The notes: generated by a model from the letters alone, not told the origin. A stretch of DNA of 64,000 nt from Chromobacterium sp. IIBBL 290-4 (GCF_024207115.1 NZ_CP100128.1:682001-746000); one strand, 5' to 3'. Counted from the first letter of the stretch, positions 18,069-26,710 are shown. Translations and numbers: made by a program.

Positions 18069-19031
18069 ATGCTAAATACCAGCCCCGCGCAGCAAAGCAA
18101 TCACCATCAGCTGCTGGACAAAATTTTCCGTCGGACCACCTTCGCCTTCGCCTTTCTGGTGCTGGCGCTGCTGGTCGGCATCCTCATTTCGCTGCTGATC
18201 GGCGCCCTGCCGACCATTCAGCACTTCGGCTTCGGCTTCCTGACCAGCTCGGAATGGGACCCGGTGCAAGAAAAATTCGGCGCAGTGGTGCCTATCTTCG
18301 GCACGCTGGCCACCTCCATCCTCGCGCTGTTGATCGGCGTGCCGGTCAGCTTCGGCATCGCGCTGTTCCTGACCGAGCTGTGCCCCACCTGGCTGAAGCG
18401 GCCGCTGGGCATCGCCATCGAGCTGCTGGCCGGCATCCCGTCCATCATTTACGGCATGTGGGGCTTGTTCGTGTTCGCGCCCTTCTTCTCCGACCACATC
18501 CAACCCTGGGTCATCGATCACTTCGGCGACGCGCCGCTGATCGGCTTTTTGTTCCAGGGCGCGCCGATGGGCATAGGCTTGTTCACCGCCGGCCTGATCC
18601 TGGCCATCATGGTGATCCCCTTCATCGCCTCGGTGATGCGCGACGTGTTCGAAGTGGTGCCCACCATGCTGAAGGAATCCGCCTACGGTCTGGGCTCCAC
18701 CACCTGGGAAGTCGTCCGTTACGTGGTGCTGCCCTACACCAAGACCGGCGTCGTCGGCGGCATCATGCTCGGCCTGGGCCGCGCGCTGGGCGAAACCATG
18801 GCCGTGACCTTCGTCATCGGCAACTCCACCCGCTTCACCACCAGCTTGTTCGAGCCGGGCAACTCCATCGCCTCCTCGCTGGCCAATGAGTTCGCCGAAG
18901 CCAACGGCGATCTGTACATCGGCTCGCTGATCGAACTGGGCCTGATCCTGTTCTTCATCACCTTCGTGGTGCTGTCCTGCTCCAAGCTGCTGCTGCTGCG
19001 CTTGAAGAAGCAAGAAGGCAAACAGTCCTGA
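18069..19031 (+). CDS. pstC: Phosphate ABC transporter permease PstC
   Basis: A 320-residue inner-membrane permease with six predicted helices. The ABC permease loop is [20 protein letters not shown] followed by [12 protein letters not shown]. The start is taken at the ATG at 18069 ([11 protein letters not shown]). The frame extends upstream to a TTG at 17997, but that would run through the pstS-pstC hairpin. The RBS is weak (AAGAAA). It pairs with PstA, whose gene begins 2 bases after its stop. Confidence 0.95.
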   Translation: MLNTSPAQQSNHHQLLDKIFRRTTFAFAFLVLALLVGILISLLIGALPTIQHFGFGFLTSSEWDPVQEKFGAVVPIFGTLATSILALLIGVPVSFGIALFLTELCPTWLKRPLGIAIELLAGIPSIIYGMWGLFVFAPFFSDHIQPWVIDHFGDAPLIGFLFQGAPMGIGLFTAGLILAIMVIPFIASVMRDVFEVVPTMLKESAYGLGSTTWEVVRYVVLPYTKTGVVGGIMLGLGRALGETMAVTFVIGNSTRFTTSLFEPGNSIASSLANEFAEANGDLYIGSLIELGLILFFITFVVLSCSKLLLLRLKKQEGKQS

Positions 19032-19033
19032 TC

Positions 19034-19957
19034 ATGAACCAAGCAAGCAAAACCATGAGCCAAGCCTCCATGAACGATGTCGCCCAGTTCTCCGGCGCCA
19101 GCCTGAAACAGGACAGCGTGCTCTATCGCAAGCGCCGCCTGGTCAACAAGCTGACCATGACCGCCTCCATGCTGACCATGGCCTTCGGCCTGTTCTGGCT
19201 GTGCTGGATTCTGCTGACCCTGCTGCAACACGGCCTATCCGGCATCAACTGGCAGGTATTCACCCAAAGCACGCCGCCGCCGGGCAGCACCGGCGGCCTG
19301 GCCAACGCCATTTACGGCAGCCTGGTGATGACCGGCTTCGGCACCCTGTTCGGCACGCCGATCGGCATCCTGGCCGGCATCTATCTGGCCGAGTTCGGCC
19401 AGCGCGGCTGGCTGGCGCCCGCAACCCGCTTCATCAACGACATCCTGCTGTCGGCGCCTTCCATCGTGATCGGCCTGTTCATCTATGAAGTCTACGTGGT
19501 GTCGGTTGGCCACTTCTCCGGCTGGGCCGGCTCCTTCGCGCTGGCCATCCTGGTGATCCCGGTAGTGGTGCGCACCACCGAGAACATGCTGCGCCTGGTG
19601 CCCAACAGCCTGCGCGAAGCCGCGGCCGCGCTGGGCGCGCCGCAGTGGAAGGTGACGATGTACGTGACGCTGCGCTCGGCCAAAGCCGGCGTGCTGACCG
19701 GCATCCTGCTGGCGGTGGCGCGCATTTCCGGCGAAACCGCGCCGCTGCTGTTCACCGCGCTGAACAACCAGTTCTTCAACAGCAATATGAATCAACCCAT
19801 GGCCAACCTGCCCATCGTGATCTTCCAATTCGCGATGAGTCCTTACGAAGACTGGCACACCCTGGCCTGGGCCGGCTCGCTGCTGATCACTTTCAGCGTG
19901 CTCTCCCTGAACATCGTCGCCCGTTGGATGGGCGGCCAAAAGAATCAATCGAATTAA
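19034..19957 (+). CDS. pstA: Phosphate ABC transporter permease PstA
   Basis: A 307-residue inner-membrane permease. It carries the EAA-type coupling loop [17 protein letters not shown] and the conserved [15 protein letters not shown] segment of PstA. The N-terminal 35 residues or so are hydrophilic, with several Met codons early on, so the exact start could be slightly downstream. It is tightly packed between pstC and pstB. Confidence 0.95.
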   Translation: MNQASKTMSQASMNDVAQFSGASLKQDSVLYRKRRLVNKLTMTASMLTMAFGLFWLCWILLTLLQHGLSGINWQVFTQSTPPPGSTGGLANAIYGSLVMTGFGTLFGTPIGILAGIYLAEFGQRGWLAPATRFINDILLSAPSIVIGLFIYEVYVVSVGHFSGWAGSFALAILVIPVVVRTTENMLRLVPNSLREAAAALGAPQWKVTMYVTLRSAKAGVLTGILLAVARISGETAPLLFTALNNQFFNSNMNQPMANLPIVIFQFAMSPYEDWHTLAWAGSLLITFSVLSLNIVARWMGGQKNQSN

Positions 19958-19969
19958 GGCGTGACGATC

Positions 19970-20734
19970 ATGACCACCCCAAGCTCCAAGCTCGAGGTTC
20001 GCAATCTCAACTTCTTTTACGGCAATTTCCACGCGCTGAAAAACATCCAGCTGGAAATCGCCCCGCGCAAGGTCACCGCCTTCATCGGCCCGTCCGGCTG
20101 CGGCAAGTCCACGCTGCTGCGCACCTTCAACCGCATGTACGAGCTCTATCCCGGCCTGCGCGCCGAAGGCGAAATCGTGCTGGACGGCCAAAACATCCTG
20201 GCGCGCGACATCGACGTCAACATGCTGCGCGCCAAAGTCGGCATGGTGTTCCAGAAGCCCACGCCCTTCCCGATGTCCATCTACGACAACATCACCTTCG
20301 GCGTGAAGCTGTACGAAAAACTGTCCAAGGGCGAAATGGAAGACCGCGTCGAATGGGCGCTGCGCAAGGCAGCGCTGTGGGACGAGGTCAAAGACAAGCT
20401 CAAGCAGTCCGGCCACTCGCTGTCCGGCGGCCAGCAGCAGCGCCTGTGCATCGCCCGCGCCGTAGCCTCCAAGCCGGAAGTGCTGCTGCTGGACGAACCG
20501 ACCTCGGCGCTGGACCCGATTTCCACCGCCCACATCGAAGAACTGATTCATGAATTGAAAGAGGACTACACCATCGCCATCGTGACGCACAATATGCAGC
20601 AGGCGGCGCGGGTGTCCGATTACACCGCCTATATGTATCTGGGCGAGCTGGTGGAGTTCGGCCATACCGACAGCATCTTCACCACGCCGCAAGTGAAGGC
20701 GACCGAAGACTACATCACCGGCAAATTCGGTTGA
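19970..20734 (+). CDS. pstB: Phosphate ABC transporter ATP-binding protein
   Basis: A 254-residue ATPase. Walker A is GPSGCGKST, the Q-loop lies in [15 protein letters not shown], the signature is LSGGQQQR, Walker B is [13 protein letters not shown], and the switch His is in [11 protein letters not shown]. The start is placed at the ATG at 19970 ([10 protein letters not shown]) because AAGG lies 10 bases upstream; a GTG at 19961 would leave the RBS too close. No phoU follows, which is unusual for a pst operon. Confidence 0.96.
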   Translation: MTTPSSKLEVRNLNFFYGNFHALKNIQLEIAPRKVTAFIGPSGCGKSTLLRTFNRMYELYPGLRAEGEIVLDGQNILARDIDVNMLRAKVGMVFQKPTPFPMSIYDNITFGVKLYEKLSKGEMEDRVEWALRKAALWDEVKDKLKQSGHSLSGGQQQRLCIARAVASKPEVLLLDEPTSALDPISTAHIEELIHELKEDYTIAIVTHNMQQAARVSDYTAYMYLGELVEFGHTDSIFTTPQVKATEDYITGKFG

Positions 20735-20801
20735 TGCGCCGCTTGGCGGCGGGCCGAAGCCAGCCGTCGCCAAGCCATTAGAATATGCAACAGCCGGGCT
20801 T

Positions 20802-20831
20802 TCATGATTATGACATTACGCAAAATCATGA
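20802..20831. promoter_or_regulatory. Operator-like inverted repeat upstream of the PiT permease gene
   Basis: TCATGATT (20802-20809) and AATCATGA (20824-20831) form perfect 8-bp arms with a 14-base gap, in the 244-base gap between pstB and the permease gene. No convincing promoter or Pho box was found there. Function unknown. Confidence 0.25.
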
Positions 20832-20978
20832 GCTTAGCTGAATTCCAACCCCGTGCTGTCAAGCGGATTTTGCTGTTTTCACAGGCAAAACCACAGGGCT
20901 TAACTTTTTTTTATAAAAACTTGACGGCACCGGCGGGGGACACAACAATCCCGCCTTTACGATTCTCGTTGACACGCC

Positions 20979-22433
20979 ATGCTGGACCTGTTTTCCGGGC
21001 TCGATACCCACGTCGCCATTACTTTGGTGCTTTCCCTGGGCTTCGTGCTCGCTTTTGAGTTCATCAACGGTTTTCACGACACCGCCAATGCGGTGGCCAC
21101 CGTTATCTACACTCAGTCGATGAAGCCGCGCCTCGCCGTATTCTATTCCGGCGTCTGCAACTTCCTCGGCGTGATGAGCGGCGGCCTGGCCGTGGCCTAC
21201 GCCATCGTCCACTTGCTGCCGGTGGACCTGCTCATCTCCGTCAACACTTCCCGCGGCATGTCCATGGTGTTCGCGCTGCTGGCCGCCGCCATCCTGTGGA
21301 ACCTCGGCACCTGGTATCTGGGCTTGCCGGCCTCCAGCAGCCATACGCTGATCGGCGCCATCCTGGGCGTGGGCGTGGCCAACAGCCTGATCAACCACAC
21401 CTCGCTGTCGCACGGCATCAACTGGGGCAAGGCCATCGACGTCGGCGCGTCCTTGCTGGTATCGCCGTTTGTCGGCGCCTTGCTGGCCGGCCTGATCGTC
21501 ATCTTGCTGCGCCGCTACCGCCCCGGCAGCAATGTGCACAAGACGCCTTATCAGCGCCAGCAGGTGGAAGGCCGCAAGCACCCGCCGTTCTGGACCCGCT
21601 TCATGTTGATCGTGTCCGCCATGGGCGTCAGCTTCGCCCACGGCTCCAACGATGGCCAGAAGGGCGTGGGCCTGGTGATGCTGGTGCTGATCGGCATCGT
21701 GCCCGCCAAGTTCGTGCTGAACCTGGACAGCACCCCGTATCAACTGGACCGCACCCGCGACGCGGCGCAGCATCTGCAACAGTTCTACCAGCGCCACGAG
21801 GCGGACCTGTCCAAGATCATCGTCAAGTCCAACAGCGCCAGCCAGTACGAGTGCCACCCGCAGCAAACCGCCGCCACCGCCAGCCAGCTGGTGCAACTGA
21901 TGGGCGACAGCAGCGATTACCACAATCTGAGCGCCTCGCAGCGCTGGGACGTGCGCACCAAGCTCTTGTGCCTGGACGACGCCGCCAAGAAAGCGGCCGA
22001 CCTGCCCAATCTGTCCTCGGATGAAAAGCAGTTGCTGAGCAATCTGCGCAAGGACCTGACCACCACCACCGAATACGCGCCCACCTGGGTGATCGTGGCC
22101 GTGGCCTTGGCGCTGGGCATCGGCACCATGATAGGCTGGAAGCGCGTGGTGAAGACTGTAGGCGAAGGCATAGGCAAGAAGGACATGACCTACGCCCAAG
22201 GCGTGGCCGCGCAAGCCACCGCTGCCGTATCCATCGGCCTGGCCAGCTGGTTCGGCTTCCCGGTTTCCACCACCCACGTGCTGTCCAGCGGCGTGGCGGG
22301 CACCATGATCGCCGACAAGGCCGGCCTGCAAATGAGCACCATCCGCTCCATCGCCCTGGCCTGGCTGTTCACCCTGCCCGCCTCGATGGCTTTGGCCGGC
22401 GGCCTGTACTACTTGTCGGCGCAATGGTTCTAA
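20979..22433 (+). CDS. PiT-family inorganic phosphate permease
   Basis: A 484-residue membrane transporter of the Pit family, which imports metal-phosphate by proton symport. Both family half-signatures are present: FEFINGFHDTANAVAT near residue 30, and VSFAHGSNDGQKGVGL near 220. The paired helix motifs are GLPASSSHTLIGAILG and GFPVSTTHVLSSGVAGTM. A long hydrophilic central loop of about 110 residues separates the halves. No good RBS is seen. It follows pstB by 244 bases and is closed by its own terminator, so it is probably a separate unit. Confidence 0.92.
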   Translation: MLDLFSGLDTHVAITLVLSLGFVLAFEFINGFHDTANAVATVIYTQSMKPRLAVFYSGVCNFLGVMSGGLAVAYAIVHLLPVDLLISVNTSRGMSMVFALLAAAILWNLGTWYLGLPASSSHTLIGAILGVGVANSLINHTSLSHGINWGKAIDVGASLLVSPFVGALLAGLIVILLRRYRPGSNVHKTPYQRQQVEGRKHPPFWTRFMLIVSAMGVSFAHGSNDGQKGVGLVMLVLIGIVPAKFVLNLDSTPYQLDRTRDAAQHLQQFYQRHEADLSKIIVKSNSASQYECHPQQTAATASQLVQLMGDSSDYHNLSASQRWDVRTKLLCLDDAAKKAADLPNLSSDEKQLLSNLRKDLTTTTEYAPTWVIVAVALALGIGTMIGWKRVVKTVGEGIGKKDMTYAQGVAAQATAAVSIGLASWFGFPVSTTHVLSSGVAGTMIADKAGLQMSTIRSIALAWLFTLPASMALAGGLYYLSAQWF

Positions 22434-22453
22434 GCCCTTCCGCCGAATGAATG

Positions 22454-22481
22454 AAGCCGCTCGACACGAGCGGCTTTTTTT
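22454..22481 (+). terminator. Rho-independent terminator of the PiT permease gene
   Basis: AAGCCGCTC and GAGCGGCTT form a 9-bp stem with loop GACAC, followed by TTTTTTT. It ends 7 bases before the IS3 left end. Confidence 0.92.
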
Positions 22482-22488
22482 ATGCTTG

Positions 22489-22514
22489 TGTCCCGTCCTG
22501 GAATAAGTTGACAC
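22489..22514 (+). repeat. Left terminal inverted repeat of the IS3 element
   Basis: Reads TGTCCCGTCCTGGAATAAGT, then TGACAC. It matches the reverse complement of 23804-23829 at 22 of 26 positions. Confidence 0.9.
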
Positions 22515-22541
22515 TTTTTCGCCGTAACGAAGGAGAGTCAC

Positions 22542-22943
22542 ATGGAATCAAGGATTAAACGTACCCAGCAAGACTACAGCCTGGCTTTTAAACTGTCGGT
22601 CGTAGAGCAGGTAGAAAAAGGCGAACTGACTTACAAAGAGGCGCAACGCCGCTATGGTATTCAAGGTCGTTCGACGGTGCTGGTATGGTTACGTAAGCAC
22701 GGTTTGCAGGACTGGAGTGCCCAGCCCTCCCGTAGCGCCCAGGGGATCGCGATGGGGAATCAAGGCAACAAGCCGCTGACGCCAGAACAGCGGATCAAGG
22801 AACTGGAAACCCAACTCAAAGAGGCCAATGAGAAGGCGCAGCTATTCGAAGCGATGCTTGAGGTCTTGAAGAAAGACTACGGGGTGCGCGTAGTAAAAAA
22901 GCCTTCGGGCAGGTCCTTGCCCAAAGGCTCGTCCAGGGGTTGA
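22542..22943 (+). CDS. IS3-family transposase OrfA
   Basis: A 133-residue DNA-binding protein. Residues 10-60 form a helix-turn-helix (LSVVEQVEKGELTYKEAQRR then YGIQGRSTVLVWLRKHG). Residues 85-115 form a coiled coil of leucine-zipper type (IKELETQLKEANEKAQLFEA), as expected for IS3 OrfA oligomerisation. An RBS (AAGGAGAG) precedes the ATG. The final codons contain the frameshift heptamer, and the stop overlaps the start of orfB. Confidence 0.93.
   Translation: MESRIKRTQQDYSLAFKLSVVEQVEKGELTYKEAQRRYGIQGRSTVLVWLRKHGLQDWSAQPSRSAQGIAMGNQGNKPLTPEQRIKELETQLKEANEKAQLFEAMLEVLKKDYGVRVVKKPSGRSLPKGSSRG
22895..22928 (+). promoter_or_regulatory. Programmed -1 frameshift signal of the IS3 element
   Basis: The slippery heptamer A-AAA-AAG (22895-22901) is in register with the orfA frame. 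It is followed at once by a stem-loop at 22901-22928: GCCTT and GGGCA pair with TGCCC and AAGGC around a GGTCCT loop. After a -1 shift the frame runs open into orfB with no stop, giving an OrfAB transposase. Confidence 0.88.
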
Positions 22944-23779
22944 GCGTGGGCCGGGCCTGTCGATATGTCCAGCTGAGCCGCCAGGCCTATTACAAGCGCC
23001 GCCAAAGCGAAAGCCATCGTGCCGAACGGAATGGCAAAGTGATCGCGTGGGTGAGGGACGTGCGCTTGCGCCAGCCCCGACTGGGAACGCGGAAGCTGCA
23101 CCATGTGCTGCAATCGCGAATGGCGGAAGCGGGGATCAAGCTGGGACGGGACGGTTTGTTCGATCTGTTGCGTACAGCCCGCCTGCTGGTCGTGCCGCAG
23201 CGGGCGTACCATAAGACCACACACAGTCACCATCGCTTTTACCGCCATCCTAATCTGCTCAAGGCCGGGCCGCACCAAGTCGTCCCGACGGGGCCGGAGC
23301 AGGTCTGGGTGGCGGATATCACCTACTTGCCGACAGCGCAGCGGTTTGCTTACCTGAGTCTCGTGACTGACGCTTACTCAAGGAAAATTGTTGGGTATCA
23401 CGTGCATGACAGCCTGCAGGCGGAGGAAGTCAGCGGAGCCCTCAAAATGGCCTTGCGGACGCGACGTTCACGGCAGCCGTTGATTCACCACTCCGATCGC
23501 GGCATTCAGTATTGTTCGGCCTACTATCAGCAGATCCACGAACGACACGGGCTGATGTGCTCAATGACGGATGGCTACGATTGCTACCAGAATGCCCTGG
23601 CAGAGCGGGTGAACGGCATTCTAAAAGGCGAACTGCTGCTGCATCGCCCAGCCGATTTGCAGCAGGCGAGGAAAATGGTGGAGCAGTCGGTGAGGATCTA
23701 CAACCAGGAGCGCCCTCACCAGGGCTTGAAATACAAGACGCCCGATGAGGTACATCGGGCGTCTGTCGCGAGCATCTGA
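22940..23779 (+). CDS. IS3-family transposase OrfB (DDE catalytic domain)
   Basis: A 279-residue integrase-core protein, normally made as the OrfAB fusion. The N-terminal HTH_21-like part (YYKRRQSESHRAERNGKVIA) precedes the rve fold. The catalytic triad is visible as VADITYLPT (first Asp), HSDRGIQYCS (second Asp) and ALAERVNGILKGE (Glu, 35 residues after the second Asp, as expected). The annotated start is a TTG at 22940 with little RBS support, consistent with production mainly by frameshifting. No inactivating mutation was seen. Confidence 0.93.
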   Translation: MSVGRACRYVQLSRQAYYKRRQSESHRAERNGKVIAWVRDVRLRQPRLGTRKLHHVLQSRMAEAGIKLGRDGLFDLLRTARLLVVPQRAYHKTTHSHHRFYRHPNLLKAGPHQVVPTGPEQVWVADITYLPTAQRFAYLSLVTDAYSRKIVGYHVHDSLQAEEVSGALKMALRTRRSRQPLIHHSDRGIQYCSAYYQQIHERHGLMCSMTDGYDCYQNALAERVNGILKGELLLHRPADLQQARKMVEQSVRIYNQERPHQGLKYKTPDEVHRASVASI

Positions 23780-23803
23780 CCAGCGCATGCGGCGCGCTGG
23801 CAG

Positions 23804-23829
23804 GTGTCAACCTATGTCAGGACTGGACA
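23804..23829 (-). repeat. Right terminal inverted repeat of the IS3 element
   Basis: On the minus strand it reads TGTCCAGTCCTGACATAGGT, then TGACAC, pairing with the left end at 22489-22514. The adjacent TTG at 23830 is both the target duplication and the first three bases of an FNR-like site. Confidence 0.9.
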
Positions 23830-23891
23830 TTGATCCAGGTCAAGCGCCTGATTGGAAGCGCTTGAGCGGGTAATTAACAAATTGCTAATAT
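23830..23891 (+). promoter_or_regulatory. FNR-type operator with -35/-10 promoter, reading towards recG
   Basis: TTGATCCAGGTCAA (23830-23843) fits the FNR/ANR consensus TTGAY-N4-RTCAA at all ten defined positions. Downstream are TTGAGC (23862-23867), an 18-base spacer and TAATAT (23886-23891). With a start near 23898 the operator is centred close to -61.5, a known activating (class I) position for FNR/CRP proteins. No protein gene follows in this direction; a 77-nt stretch and a terminator do. Activation under low oxygen is inferred. Confidence 0.55.
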
Positions 23892-23897
23892 TAACCC

Positions 23898-23974
23898 GCT
23901 TCATTAATGGTTTCTTTTGTTTGCAGCAATCCTCCCTCGCCGCCGCGATGCCCCCAATCGCGGCGGATTTTTTT
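23898..23974 (+). ncRNA. Candidate FNR-controlled small RNA, about 77 nt
   Basis: A stretch of about 77 bases lies between a predicted start and a strong terminator, with no open frame of note. The 5' part is U-rich and unstructured (GGTTTCTTTTGTTTG), as in Hfq-binding RNAs. It is followed by AATCCTCCCTCG, whose CCTCC could pair with Shine-Dalgarno sequences. Known FNR-activated, Hfq-dependent RNAs of this size include FnrS in enterobacteria and AniS in Neisseria; similarity is in layout only, and no sequence homology is claimed. The 3' end overlaps the recG stop codon on the opposite strand. Confidence 0.5.
23940..23974 (+). terminator. Rho-independent terminator of the candidate small RNA
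   Basis: A perfect 10-bp stem (CCGCCGCGAT and ATCGCGGCGG) with a 7-nt loop, then A and seven T on the plus strand. The minus strand has no T-tract after the stem, so it is not oriented to terminate recG. Confidence 0.88.
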
Positions 23975-26021
23975 ACGCCTTGAGGAATTGCTCCTTGCCC
24001 GCCAGCCAGCGCTCCAGATGCGCTTCCGCTGCCTGCGGCCAACGTTGCAGCAATACCGGCGCCAGATCGCGCGCCGCCTCCAGCAAAGCCTGATCCTGCT
24101 CCAGATCGGCAAAACGCAGCATGGGCAAGCCGCTTTGCCTCGCGCCGAGAAACTCGCCCGGGCCGCGAATCTGCAAATCCTGCCGCGCGATCTCGAAACC
24201 GTCGGTGTTCTCGTAAATCACTTTCAATCTGGCCTTGGCCAAGTCAGACAACGGGTTCTCGAACAACAGCACGCAGACGCTGCGCGCGCTGCCCCGCCCT
24301 ACCCGGCCGCGCAACTGGTGCAGCTGGGCCAGGCCCATCCGCTCGGCGTGCTCGATCACCATCAGGCTGGCATTGGGCACGTCCACGCCCACTTCGATCA
24401 CCGTGGTCGCCACCAGCACATCCAGCTGGCCGGCGGCGAACGCCGCCATCACCTCGGCTTTTTCCGCCGCCTTCATCCGGCCATGCACCAGGCCGATGCG
24501 CCTGCCCGGCAAATCCTGCAGCAACTGATGATGGCAATCCACCGCCGTCTGCAGCTGCAGGGCTTCGGACTCTTCGATCAAGGGACACACCCAATATGCC
24601 TGATTGCCCTCGACGCAGGTCTTCTCGACGAACTGCACCACCTCGGCGCGGCGCGGATTCCCGATCAGCTTGGTGACGATGGGCGTGCGCCCCGGCGGCA
24701 GCTCGTCTATCACCGACACGTCCAGGTCGGCGTAGAAGCTCATCGCCAAGGTGCGCGGAATCGGCGTAGCCGACATCATCAGCTGGTGCGGCTCTTCGCC
24801 CTTGTCCTGCAGCGCCAGCCGCTGGCCGACGCCGAAGCGGTGCTGCTCGTCGACGATGGCCAGGCCCAGCTTCTGAAAGGCCACATCATCCTGAAACAGC
24901 GCATGCGTGCCCACCGCCAGCCGGCATTGGCCGGAGGCGATTTCGTCCAAGGCCTGCTGCTTGGCTTTCTTGCGCAGGCTGCCGGACAGCCAGGACACGC
25001 CTATGCCCAGCGGCGCCAGCCAGCCGGATAGTTTGAGGAAATGCTGCTCGGCCAGGATTTCGGTCGGCGCCATCAAGGCCACCTGGAAACCGGCCTCGAT
25101 AGCCGACAGCGCCGCCAGCGCGGCGACGATGGTTTTGCCGCTGCCGACATCCCCTTGCAGCAGCCGGTGCATGGGGTGGTTTTCACGCATGTCGGCGCGG
25201 ATCTCATCCAGCACCTTGCACTGGGCGCCAGTCAGCTGGAACGGCAGCTGCTCCAGCAACTGCCGCGTCAATTTGCCATCGCCCTGGATGCGCGGCGCAT
25301 GGCCCAGGCGGCGCGCGCGGTAGGCCAGCCGCATCGACAGCTGCTGCGCCAGCAATTCGTCGAACTTCAAGCGCTGCCAGGCCGGCAATTGCGGATCGGC
25401 CAGCTGCTGCGCCGTCCACTCCGGCGGCGGCTGATGCAACAGGCGAATGGCTTCAGAAAATGGTTGCAAGGCCAGCGGCGACACCAGCTCGCCCGGCAAC
25501 AGCTCATCCAGCCGCTGCGATTTCAACTCGGTATGGACCAGCTTGCGCAGCATGGGCTGAGTCAGGCCGTTGACCGTCGGATAAACCGGCGTCAGGCTTT
25601 CCGCCAGCGGCGCGCCTTCGCGCACCTCGCGGGTTTTGGGATGCACCATCTCGTCGCCGACGAAGCCGCGGCGGATCTCGCCCAAGGCGCGGATGCGGCT
25701 GCCCTCGACAAACTGTTTGAGCTGGCTGGGATAAAAATGAATGAAGCGCAGCAGCAAGGTGCCGCTGCCATCCTCGATCTGCACTCGCAGCTGCTTGCGC
25801 GGCTTGAAGCTGACCTCGTGCGCGGTGACGGTGCCCTCCACCAGCGCGGCTTGTCCATAGGGCGCGTCGGCGATGGGATAAAGATGGGTTTCATCCTCAT
25901 AGCGCAGCGGCAGGTGCAACACCAGATCGAAGCGGCGGCGGATGCCGAGCTTCTCCAGCTTCTTCCCCAGCGCGGCCGGCACCGCCGGCGGCTGGTTGGC
26001 GAGATCAATAGGCGAATTCAT
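23973..26021 (-). CDS. recG: ATP-dependent DNA helicase RecG
   Basis: A 682-residue superfamily 2 helicase that remodels stalled forks and Holliday junctions. The N-terminal wedge (OB-fold) covers about residues 40-160. Walker A is LLQGDVGSGKT, motif II is the DEQH box in IVDEQHRFGVGQR, motif III is MSATPIPRTLA, and motif VI is QLRGRVGRG. GPGEFLGARQSGLP marks the C-terminal TRG region. The start is set at 26021 (MNSPIDLANQP), giving the usual length; the frame stays open to 26222 but the extra residues are not RecG-like. Confidence 0.96.
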   Translation of the reverse strand: MNSPIDLANQPPAVPAALGKKLEKLGIRRRFDLVLHLPLRYEDETHLYPIADAPYGQAALVEGTVTAHEVSFKPRKQLRVQIEDGSGTLLLRFIHFYPSQLKQFVEGSRIRALGEIRRGFVGDEMVHPKTREVREGAPLAESLTPVYPTVNGLTQPMLRKLVHTELKSQRLDELLPGELVSPLALQPFSEAIRLLHQPPPEWTAQQLADPQLPAWQRLKFDELLAQQLSMRLAYRARRLGHAPRIQGDGKLTRQLLEQLPFQLTGAQCKVLDEIRADMRENHPMHRLLQGDVGSGKTIVAALAALSAIEAGFQVALMAPTEILAEQHFLKLSGWLAPLGIGVSWLSGSLRKKAKQQALDEIASGQCRLAVGTHALFQDDVAFQKLGLAIVDEQHRFGVGQRLALQDKGEEPHQLMMSATPIPRTLAMSFYADLDVSVIDELPPGRTPIVTKLIGNPRRAEVVQFVEKTCVEGNQAYWVCPLIEESEALQLQTAVDCHHQLLQDLPGRRIGLVHGRMKAAEKAEVMAAFAAGQLDVLVATTVIEVGVDVPNASLMVIEHAERMGLAQLHQLRGRVGRGSARSVCVLLFENPLSDLAKARLKVIYENTDGFEIARQDLQIRGPGEFLGARQSGLPMLRFADLEQDQALLEAARDLAPVLLQRWPQAAEAHLERWLAGKEQFLKA

Positions 26022-26220
26022 AGCGCAGATTGTACCCAACAATGGCGCAATCGGAAGCGGCTCAAGCCGGCGGTGTCCAGGCGGATGGATCAGGCACGGG
26101 GTCGACGCGGCAGAATCCGGCATAGCCAAAGCAGTGACAGCCCCGCTTGGCCATCGATGCCCTCCTCCCGCACTTGCTCCGCCAGAAGCCGCGCGGCGCT
26201 CGAGCCTGTTTTCGACACGC

Positions 26221-26255
26221 AAAAGGCGGAAGCGGCTCGCGCCGGCTTCCGCCTT
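26221..26255 (-). terminator. Rho-independent terminator of the DUF2147 gene
   Basis: AAGGCGGAAGC and GCTTCCGCCTT form an 11-bp stem with a small inner GGC/GCC stem. On the minus strand it continues TTTTGCG. It lies 24 bases after the DUF2147 stop. Confidence 0.8.
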
Positions 26256-26278
26256 GTCATTCAGTCAGAACTGCGATC

Positions 26279-26710
26279 TTACTGCTGGCGTTCCCACACT
26301 TGGGAACGGAAGAAGGGGCCGATGTAGCCGCGCACGCGCAGCTTTTTGCCGTCTTCCATCAGCTTGGCGCCGGAGGTGTAGATCTTGCCGGACTTCGGAT
26401 CCAGGATCTGGCCGTCGCTCCATTCTTCGCCGCTCTTCTTCAGGCCCCACAGAATTTGCATGCCGTTCACCGGCTTGCCCTTGTTGGCGCCGTCGCATTT
26501 GTCGCAAACCGCATCCGGGTGCATATAGAGCTTGATCACCTTGCCGGTCAGTTCGCCGTTCGCGCCCTCGTTGATCTGCACCAGCGCCTTGGCTTGATGG
26601 GTTTCATCGTCAATGGTTTTCCACAGGCCGGCGGCGCTGCCGGCCAGAGCCATCTGGCTGGCCAGGCCCAACACGGCGGCCACGCAGGCGGCTTTGGCGA
26701 TTCGGATCAT
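26279..26710 (-). CDS. Exported DUF2147 protein
   Basis: A 143-residue protein with a signal peptide (MIRIAKAACVAAVLGLASQM, then ALAG with cleavage after ALA). The mature part has the DUF2147 pattern: GLWKTIDDETHQAKALVQI at the start, a CDKCDG Cys pair with GKPVNGMQILWGL in the middle, and GKIYTSGAKLMEDGKKLRVRGYIG at the end, predicted as a small lipocalin-like beta-barrel. The family is periplasmic and of unknown biochemical role. RBS GAGGAAAA. It is a single-gene unit with its own terminator. Confidence 0.88.
   Translation of the reverse strand: MIRIAKAACVAAVLGLASQMALAGSAAGLWKTIDDETHQAKALVQINEGANGELTGKVIKLYMHPDAVCDKCDGANKGKPVNGMQILWGLKKSGEEWSDGQILDPKSGKIYTSGAKLMEDGKKLRVRGYIGPFFRSQVWERQQ

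Larger units (their letters stand above)
22489..23829 (+). mobile_element. Intact IS3-family insertion sequence (1341 bp)
   Basis: The element is bounded by 26-bp imperfect inverted repeats (22 of 26 positions match) that begin TGTCC and end GTTGACAC. It encodes orfA and orfB in the IS3 -1 frameshift arrangement. A 3-bp direct repeat, TTG, flanks it at 22486-22488 and 23830-23832, which fits the 3-bp duplication known for this family. Everything needed for transposition appears intact, so the insertion may be recent. Confidence 0.93.

Noticed and set aside
20858..20880. CTGTCAA and CTGTTTTCA as a Pho box for the PiT gene
   Set aside because: The repeats are 17 bases apart, not the required 11, so the match is not credible.
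23940..23974. Hairpin taken as the recG terminator
   Set aside because: The T-tract lies on the plus-strand side, so it ends rightward transcription; recG is leftward and lacks a T-tract after the stem.
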